14,312 bases of DNA from Crocinitomicaceae bacterium (GTDB lineage Bacteria; Bacteroidota; Bacteroidia; Flavobacteriales_D; Crocinitomicaceae): positions 1 through 14,312 of the forward strand of contig JAHEMP010000026.1 of NCBI GenBank assembly GCA_024643585.1, read 5' to 3'. Below are positions 11,673 through 14,312 of the stretch, piece by piece. Numbering within the stretch: position 1 is the stretch's first letter; each line of letters begins with the position of its first letter. Below the pieces are notes generated by a model. The model was not told where the DNA came from. It did no database searches and saw only the letters and a list, made by a program, of their open reading frames with translations. A program made the position numbers and the translations under genes.

Positions 11673-14312
11673 TTATTGTTTAACTAACATGTTAGTCATA
11701 ATAGTTGTATTATCAGAAACGATCGTTACATAATAAACTCCAGGAGCTGCATTTGTAATATCGATTGCATCTTTGTGTAAACCGTTGATAGAACCTAAGT
11801 TTTTAACGAAAATTGACTCGCCAAGAACGTTAGTTACTTGAATTTCAACATTCATATCTTGGTTCATATCAAAGTCAACTTGGAAGATACCTGTAGAAGG
11901 ATTTGGATAAACTGCAATAGTTCCCAATCCTGCTATTTCTTCTAAACCAAGAATTGATGCCAATACTGAGTCTCCAACTGTAGTTGTACCACAAGCATTA
12001 GTCACTGTTAAAGTAACGTAATACATTCCTGGATTCGTATAGATATGAGTTGGGTTTTCTGCAGTAGAAGTTCCACCGTCACCAAAGTTCCAAGCATATG
12101 TTGTAGCTCCACCACTAGTTGATGTATTCGTTAAATCTACAGTCATGTAACTATTGAACTGAGTAAAGCTGGCTACTGGCGCGGTATTTACCGTGATAGT
12201 AACAGACTCAGAACCTGAACCACATGCGTCCGTAATATTCAATGTATACGTTCCACTGGTTGTTACAACCAATGTATCATCTGTTGAACCACCTGTCCAA
12301 CTGTAAGTTGAAGCTGGCATAGTAGAAGTTAAAATTGCTGAACCACCAGTACAGAATTCAGTTGAACTTGCATTCAAGAATCCTGTGTAAGACAATGCAG
12401 ATGCAGTTACAACAACTGTATCAAATGCAATACCGCATACACCAATAACACTTACTGTGTACGTTCCAGGGGAAGTAACACACAATTGATTTGTAGTATC
12501 ACCCGTTGACCAAAGAATGTCATCTGCAGGAGCACCAGCATATAAACAAACTGTTTCACCTGTACAAACCAAAGCATCTGCACCTAAGAAACCTGGAAGT
12601 CCAAGTGGAGCGAACTCATCAGCACCGATGTCTGGAGTTGTAGCGTTTCTTGATTGACCGTCGATATCATCTGTGATAATTGCCAATGGAGTACCTGCAT
12701 TGTTCAATGAATCTGAACATACGTGTAAATCGAAATCAGAATAGTATCCTGGATCAACACTTAAGCCACTTGCATCATAAGATGAAACTGTTTGCCAGTT
12801 TGCCAAGGTTGCACAATTTGTACCGTCAAAATTAGCAACATTAGCTCCGGTTGTGTATAAGTTATTGTAATCCATACTGTTTACTGAGTACGATCCAAGA
12901 ATATAAGCTGCATAACCTCCACCGTAATTAGTAAGTGAATTATTCGCTAAGTTGTTAGCTCCACCACCAGATATATAATACGCTCGAGACGTAGTTGTTC
13001 CTGACGCAACTGTAATTGAGTTGTTGTAAATATCGAAGAAGCCTGAAGAGAACATTGCTAATCCGTAGATAGCGTTTCCTGTACCACCATTTCCAACTGA
13101 AATCATGTTGTTTGAAATAGAAGCTCTTCCTGCAGAGGTAGCATCCATATTTCCAAAATACATACCATAATACCAGAAAGATGTAGCATTACTTTCGATG
13201 TTGTTTTTATCAATTTTAGACGCTTTATCTAAATAGTAACCATACATACCGTATCGGAAGTTGTACGTTGAGTTTCCAAAAATGTGGTTACCAACAACTT
13301 CGATACCTTCTTGGTAATACAAATAAAGACCAGCATAATAGTTGTTTTCGAATTCATTGTTTTTAAATGAACCACCCATCTCTAAAGAAGTGATACCACC
13401 ACCATACCAATACGCACCGTAGGATCCTCCTTTAATGGTATTTCCTTCGAACGTGTTGTAATTGTCATTGCCTCCATTAGAGAAAATTACAGCTATGTTA
13501 AAGCTAGTTGTATTGCTAGATTGGGTTTCCAACAAACAATCGTAGAAAGTATTGTGGTCTGAACCTCCACCGATTGAAATAACACGACCAAATGATGTGC
13601 TTGAATTTCTCAAAGTCATTTTCTCAAAGTGGAAGTAATCTGCGTTGTTCAACAAGACAACATAGTTGTTTGCTGTTGCAGCAGCTCCAAAATCGAAGGT
13701 AACGCTGTCTCTATCTCCAACTTCAGAACGGAATGTAACAGTATTTGTAGCGTTCATTCCAATAACTTGACCTAAATCAAATTGGTCATAGTATGTACCT
13801 GATCGGATATCAAATGTAGTTGGACCACAAACACCTGCGAAATTTAATGCATTGATTGCCGTAAGGATATCTGGGAAATCTGGAGTAGCCCCACCAACTG
13901 TGTACACTCCACTCATTCCTGATAATAAATTATTTATTGAACTTTGGTCGTTATAAGCTCCTGAAGGATTTTCAATAACACCATTCGGGTTGGATGTCCA
14001 AACCGCCAAATCATCACCAGCTCCATAAGCAACTGTACCTACAAATACCGTAGTTGATCCAAGTGGTGGAATTGATCCTGTCCAGAATCCTGGTGTTTGA
14101 ACAACCGAGTTCCAACTCCAGTTGATAGAAGCAGAAGTCAATGTATCCGTACCATAGTTAAACAAAGTAACAGTTACTGTATCATTAAAATTACAAGTTG
14201 GAACAACTGGATTAATGAATCCAGAAATACCAGCGTCATTCGCTAACGGAGCAGCAATGTTTACAAGATAATCCTCTGTTTCACCCCAGTTGTAGCCAGT
14301 GCTACCACAAGG
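11673..14312 (-). CDS. Large T9SS-exported parallel beta-helix/PKD protein (partial, 5' end beyond right edge)
   Basis: The reading frame is open from the right edge to the TAA at 11673-11675 (879 codons). The N-terminus is missing; the internal TTG at 14163-14165 is not a start, because coding continues upstream. In order from the edge: a GETEDYLVNI motif (residues 10-19) resembling the GEVED domain; a beta-sandwich-like stretch; a right-handed parallel beta-helix with Asn-ladder coils (NTFEGNTI, FKNNEFENN, IDKNNIESN, ISNNMIS, IYNNSIT) over roughly residues 150-500; two Cys-containing Ig-like modules ending SPGTYTVSV and TSGTYTLNI; a PKD domain (YAWNFGDGGTSTAENPTHIY); and a C-terminal T9SS type A sorting domain (VYPNPSTGIFQVDF, GVYYVTIVS). 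It is probably a cell-surface or secreted adhesin-like or polysaccharide-interacting protein; no catalytic residues are recognisable. A strong terminator follows the stop. Confidence 0.9.
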   Translation of the reverse strand, partial: PCGSTGYNWGETEDYLVNIAAPLANDAGISGFINPVVPTCNFNDTVTVTLFNYGTDTLTSASINWSWNSVVQTPGFWTGSIPPLGSTTVFVGTVAYGAGDDLAVWTSNPNGVIENPSGAYNDQSSINNLLSGMSGVYTVGGATPDFPDILTAINALNFAGVCGPTTFDIRSGTYYDQFDLGQVIGMNATNTVTFRSEVGDRDSVTFDFGAAATANNYVVLLNNADYFHFEKMTLRNSSTSFGRVISIGGGSDHNTFYDCLLETQSSNTTSFNIAVIFSNGGNDNYNTFEGNTIKGGSYGAYWYGGGITSLEMGGSFKNNEFENNYYAGLYLYYQEGIEVVGNHIFGNSTYNFRYGMYGYYLDKASKIDKNNIESNATSFWYYGMYFGNMDATSAGRASISNNMISVGNGGTGNAIYGLAMFSSGFFDIYNNSITVASGTTTSRAYYISGGGANNLANNSLTNYGGGYAAYILGSYSVNSMDYNNLYTTGANVANFDGTNCATLANWQTVSSYDASGLSVDPGYYSDFDLHVCSDSLNNAGTPLAIITDDIDGQSRNATTPDIGADEFAPLGLPGFLGADALVCTGETVCLYAGAPADDILWSTGDTTNQLCVTSPGTYTVSVIGVCGIAFDTVVVTASALSYTGFLNASSTEFCTGGSAILTSTMPASTYSWTGGSTDDTLVVTTSGTYTLNITDACGSGSESVTITVNTAPVASFTQFNSYMTVDLTNTSTSGGATTYAWNFGDGGTSTAENPTHIYTNPGMYYVTLTVTNACGTTTVGDSVLASILGLEEIAGLGTIAVYPNPSTGIFQVDFDMNQDMNVEIQVTNVLGESIFVKNLGSINGLHKDAIDITNAAPGVYYVTIVSDNTTIMTNMLVKQ

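Noticed and set aside
14163..14165. TTG as start codon of the large beta-helix protein
   Set aside because: The frame continues open upstream to the window edge and encodes a GEVED-like motif, so the TTG is an internal Leu.
1..14312. Mobile element, CRISPR array, defence island, tRNA or rRNA genes
   Set aside because: I found no transposase or integrase, direct-repeat array, cloverleaf-like stretch or attachment-site repeats; the content is housekeeping and envelope genes.

Overview
This AT-rich window is chromosomal DNA from a Bacteroidota member, most likely order Flavobacteriales. A Crocinitomicaceae/Fluviicola-like genome would fit, but that rank is inference. Three things support the phylum: gldD/gldE and two proteins with type IX secretion (T9SS) C-terminal sorting domains; promoter-like sites of the TTTG/TTG - about 21 bp - TAnnTTTG type instead of TTGACA/TATAAT; and start codons preceded by A/T-rich sequence with no clear Shine-Dalgarno. 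The gene order mutY-ssb-gldE-gldD beside HU and RNase G is also one I recognise from flavobacteria.

Layout. (1) 1-907, minus strand: 5' part of an OmpA-like lipoprotein gene, running off the left edge. (2) 1009-4965, minus strand: mutY, then a compact ssb-gldE-gldD-folK cluster with gaps or overlaps of 10 bp or less, combining DNA repair/replication, gliding-motility accessory proteins and folate synthesis. (3) 5075-7682, plus strand: HU-family DNA-binding protein, a 30-codon highly basic AURKAIP1/COX24-like gene, ribonuclease G and recX. These four co-directional genes are separated by three intrinsic terminator-like hairpins; the last one straddles the rng stop and recX start codons. (4) 7666-9042, minus strand: a secreted choice-of-anchor-B/LVIVD-type protein with a T9SS sorting domain. 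Its promoter appears to fire at, or within a few bases of, the start codon. (5) 9149-11531, plus strand: polyprenyl-phosphate mannose synthase-like GT2, dihydroorotase (pyrC) and a DUF4296-type lipoprotein, joined by two ATGA overlaps. (6) 11673-14312, minus strand: 3' part of a very large T9SS-exported beta-helix/PKD protein running off the right edge. A strong bidirectional terminator lies between (5) and (6).

How the genes work together. Most of the window is housekeeping: genome maintenance (MutY, SSB, RecX, HU), RNA processing (RNase G), and folate and pyrimidine synthesis. Around these are envelope components typical of gliding/T9SS Bacteroidota (GldD, GldE, lipoproteins, two T9SS cargo proteins). 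I see no mobile element, CRISPR array, tRNA/rRNA or defence island, and no clearly new multi-gene system. The most interesting signals are regulatory: the graded-terminator arrangement in HU-COX24-rng-recX, especially the hairpin at the rng/recX junction, and the apparently leaderless secreted-protein gene. All intergenic gaps are shorter than about 150 bp.
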